Source: Cyanobacteriota bacterium (GTDB lineage: Bacteria > Cyanobacteriota > Cyanobacteriia > PCC-6307 > Cyanobiaceae). From it: a stretch of 64,000 nt of DNA. The notes beneath the pieces were generated by a model that did no database searches, had not been told where the DNA came from, and was given only the letters and a program-made list of their open reading frames with translations. Positions 61,936-64,000 of the stretch are shown in pieces (positions within the stretch are counted from its first letter, which is position 1; every line of letters begins with the position of its first letter). The stretch spans positions 21,316-85,315 of the forward strand of contig JAPLIB010000153.1 in the NCBI GenBank assembly GCA_026389335.1, read 5' to 3'. Made by a program: the position numbers and the translations under genes.

Positions 61936-63378
61936 CTAGCCTTTGCCTATCATCCATAATTTTATAGTGGCATTGGCAGAGTGGAATATTTCTGGGTCTA
62001 AGAGTGCACGGGCATCAAACAGCCAGGCGGGCTGACGCATCACCGCCGCGATCCCGTCCCAATCCAAGGCTCCAAACTCGGCCCATTCGGTGAGCAGCAG
62101 CACCGCATCCGCGCCTGCGGCAGCCTCGGCTGCGGAGCTGGCCATCTGCCAACCTCCAGGATTAACGTCTCCAAGGCTACCTTGGCCAAGATCTTTAGTG
62201 ATCTGAGCTTCTGACACCTTGGGGTCGACGATCACCAGCTGGGCCCCTTCCTCAAGCAGATCCTGGCAAATCTGAATCGCGGGGGATTCGCGCGTGTCGT
62301 TGGTGTCGGCCTTGAAGGCAAAACCCAGCACCGCCAGCCGCTTACCCGTGACCGTGCCAAACAGCTTGGTCACCACAAGACGAGCTATGCGGTGCTGCTG
62401 CCAGCTGTTCAGCGCCACCACCTGCTCCCAGTAGGCAGCCACCTCCTCCAGCCCGTAGTGGCGGCAGAGGTACACCAGATTGAGGATGTCCTTCTGGAAG
62501 CAGCTACCGCCAAAGCCCGGCCCTGCCTGCAGAAATTTGGCTCCGATGCGGCTGTCGGCACCGACCGCCCTCGCCACCTCGCGCACATCGGCGCCGGTGG
62601 CCTCACATAAGGCGGCGATGCCATTGATTGAGCTGATCCGCTGAGCCAGAAAAGCATTAGCGGTGAGCTTGCTCAGCTCACTGCTCCAGAGGTTGGTGGT
62701 GAGGATCCGCTCGGCCGGCACCCACTGGCGGTAGATCGCCGACAGAGCCTCAATCGCCTCGGGGTCTTGGCCGCCGATCAGCACCCGATCGGGTGCTTCC
62801 AGATCGGGAATCGCCGTGCCCTCCGCCAGGAATTCTGGATTGGAGAGCATCGAGAAGGTCTTCTGCTCGCCGCGGCCTTCGGCTGCTTCCAGAATCTCCT
62901 GAATCACTGCGGCAGTGCGCACCGGCAGGGTGCTCTTCTCCACCACGATCGTGTGCCCCTGGGCGGCTCTAGCCACCGTACGGGCAGAGGCCTCCACCCA
63001 CTTGAGATCACTGGCCTGCCCTGCCCCCAACCCCTTGGTCTTGGTGGGGGTATTCACCGAGATGAACACCAGATCTGCCGCCGCGATCGCCTCCTCCACC
63101 GCCGTGGAGAAGTGAAGATTACGGCCCCGGGCCCGGCCTACGACCACATCCAATCCCGGCTCATAGACCGGCAACTGGCTCAAATCCGGATCATTCCAGG
63201 CTGCAATCCGATCGGCATTGAGGTCCACCACCGTGACCTGCACGGCCGGGCAGCGATCGGCGATTACCGCCATCGTTGGCCCACCCACGTAGCCGGCGCC
63301 GATGCAGCAGATGGACTTGATGGTGGTGCTCACTGGCACTTGGTTTATTGAACGAGAGCTGACAGAAGAAGCACTCAT
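61936..63378 (-). CDS. ugd: UDP-glucose 6-dehydrogenase
   Basis: Ugd oxidises UDP-glucose to UDP-glucuronate with NAD+, a precursor for capsule sugars. This 480-residue protein has the NAD motif CIGAGYVGGPTMAVIADRCP, VFISVNTPTKTKGLG, VEKSTLPVRTA, SNPEFLAEGTAI and the catalytic Cys in GFGGSCFQKDILNLVYLC. VLGFAFKADTNDTRESPAI completes the pattern. The ATG at 63378 is preferred over a GTG at 63384. GC-rich, unlike the AT-rich block downstream of it. Its product would feed the glycosyltransferases of the cluster. Confidence 0.95.
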   Translation of the reverse strand: MSASSVSSRSINQVPVSTTIKSICCIGAGYVGGPTMAVIADRCPAVQVTVVDLNADRIAAWNDPDLSQLPVYEPGLDVVVGRARGRNLHFSTAVEEAIAAADLVFISVNTPTKTKGLGAGQASDLKWVEASARTVARAAQGHTIVVEKSTLPVRTAAVIQEILEAAEGRGEQKTFSMLSNPEFLAEGTAIPDLEAPDRVLIGGQDPEAIEALSAIYRQWVPAERILTTNLWSSELSKLTANAFLAQRISSINGIAALCEATGADVREVARAVGADSRIGAKFLQAGPGFGGSCFQKDILNLVYLCRHYGLEEVAAYWEQVVALNSWQQHRIARLVVTKLFGTVTGKRLAVLGFAFKADTNDTRESPAIQICQDLLEEGAQLVIVDPKVSEAQITKDLGQGSLGDVNPGGWQMASSAAEAAAGADAVLLLTEWAEFGALDWDGIAAVMRQPAWLFDARALLDPEIFHSANATIKLWMIGKG

Positions 63379-63563
63379 AGTCACAACCGCACCAACTGCT
63401 GGCTGAGCTGCTCATGGAACGCAGCCATCGTACTCCAGCCCCTAGGAGTTTGTTGCCTGTAGCCCCCAGCCCCGCGAGCCACCAAATCTTGGGAGCAGCC
63501 TGTGGTCGCGGCTGGATCACCCTGGCCGATGTCTACGGAGTGGGACTTGCCTCTGCACCGCTT

Positions 63564-63583
63564 GCTGAGGCCTTGGCCTCAGC
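63564..63583. other. Perfect 9-bp palindrome with 2-base centre
   Basis: gctgaggcc, tt, ggcctcagc. It lies between the ugd start and the transposase end, immediately beside a second hairpin at 63585-63613. It may belong to the insertion-sequence end or to the intergenic region. Confidence 0.5.
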
Positions 63584-63584
63584 C

Positions 63585-63613
63585 CTGCTCCCAGCCCAAG
63601 GGACTGGGAGCAG
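63585..63613. terminator. Strong hairpin just downstream of the transposase stop
   Basis: ctgctcccag and ctgggagcag are perfect 10-bp complements around a 9-base loop, ending 6 bp from the transposase stop. There is no T run, so it may be a factor-independent-like RNA stop or an insertion-sequence end feature rather than a classic terminator. Confidence 0.4.
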
Positions 63614-63618
63614 GAGGC

Positions 63619-63999
63619 TCATCCTGTGGATGCAGCGAGGTTGGCTGCCGCTCTTCTGAATCGGAACAGCTTCAACAGGTTGTGACCGGTGCACATCAGG
63701 CTCCATTCGCTGTTCACCTTCTCCAGGCTCCGCAGCAGGAACTTGCGTAACCCCCTGGCCTCCTTGCTCTGGCCAAACACGGGCTCGACGATGGTCTTTC
63801 GCCTGGCGTAGATCTTTTTCCCCTTCTTGCAGCGCAGCTTGCGGACCATGCGGCCTTTGGCATCGAGATTCCTCGGGATCGGGCCCCGCAGGGGCGGAGG
63901 CGGTTGTCCGTGGGGCAGGCGACCGGTGGCGATGTGGGGATCAATGCCTCGCTGCTCGCAGCTCTTGATGTTCTCCTCGCTGCAGTAGCCCGCATCCGT
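63619..63999 (-). CDS. IS1182-type transposase, C-terminal part (5' end beyond window)
   Basis: The frame enters from the right edge as TDAGYCSEENIKSCEQRGID and continues with KKIYARRKTIVEPVFGQSKE, RGLRKFLLRSLEKVNSEW and LMCTGHNLLKLFR, to a stop at 63619. IVEPVFGQ.KE is the conserved C-terminal DDE (E) region of IS1182-family transposases. Only about 126 residues are in the window. It flanks the glycan cluster next to ugd and marks an edge prone to rearrangement. Confidence 0.85.
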   Translation of the reverse strand, partial: TDAGYCSEENIKSCEQRGIDPHIATGRLPHGQPPPPLRGPIPRNLDAKGRMVRKLRCKKGKKIYARRKTIVEPVFGQSKEARGLRKFLLRSLEKVNSEWSLMCTGHNLLKLFRFRRAAANLAASTG

Positions 64000-64000
64000 C

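Overview
The window reads as the chromosome of a high-GC picocyanobacterium of the Cyanobium / freshwater Synechococcus type. The evidence is ndhH, chlM, an Rre1/Ycf29-type response regulator, an SLH-domain porin, DevBCA and several cyanobacterium-only families (DUF2808, DUF1997, bluetail surface protein). No rRNA, tRNA or CRISPR array was seen.

Region 1 (1-34 kb) is mostly housekeeping and small accessory genes. In order: a truncated DUF2808 protein, a porin, SUI1/YciH factor, cysC, an AT-rich devBCA exporter, a PerM/AI-2E transporter, purE, nagA, chlM with a GIDE-domain protein, several small secreted proteins, an orphan D12-type adenine methylase, and a potA-potD-potB-potC polyamine-type ABC operon. 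Then follow a RluA-like pseudouridine synthase, rre1, a cysteine desulfurase, membrane proteins, rsmH, an Rpn/DUF2887 nuclease, ndhH, a bluetail/RTX-like surface protein and two small membrane proteins. A 268-bp element with inverted-repeat ends sits just upstream of potA.

Region 2 (34-49 kb) is a group 2 (ABC-exported) capsule locus. KpsM, KpsT, KpsE, a large glycosyltransferase and a PhyH-type dioxygenase run leftward. KpsC and KpsS run rightward, followed by a glycosyltransferase and a Wza/KpsD outer-membrane exporter. Two points stand out: KpsS carries a C-terminal PlsC-like acyltransferase domain, and the next gene, pointing toward it, is an OlsB-like N-acyltransferase. Together they suggest dedicated synthesis or remodelling of the capsule lipid anchor.

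Region 3 (49-63 kb) continues the surface-glycan cluster: a protein of two repeated GW-type modules also found at the C-terminus of the PhyH protein, three coiled-coil proteins (one split by a 5-nt deletion at the edge of a perfect 140-bp repeat), several glycosyltransferases, a pyruvyl-transferase-like protein and UDP-glucose dehydrogenase. The 58-62 kb part is markedly AT-rich, suggesting acquisition. The window ends inside an IS1182-type transposase.

Working model (inference): Ugd supplies UDP-glucuronate, the glycosyltransferases build the glycan, KpsC/KpsS make the Kdo linker on a lipid, the acyltransferases act on that lipid, and KpsMTE plus Wza/KpsD export the product.
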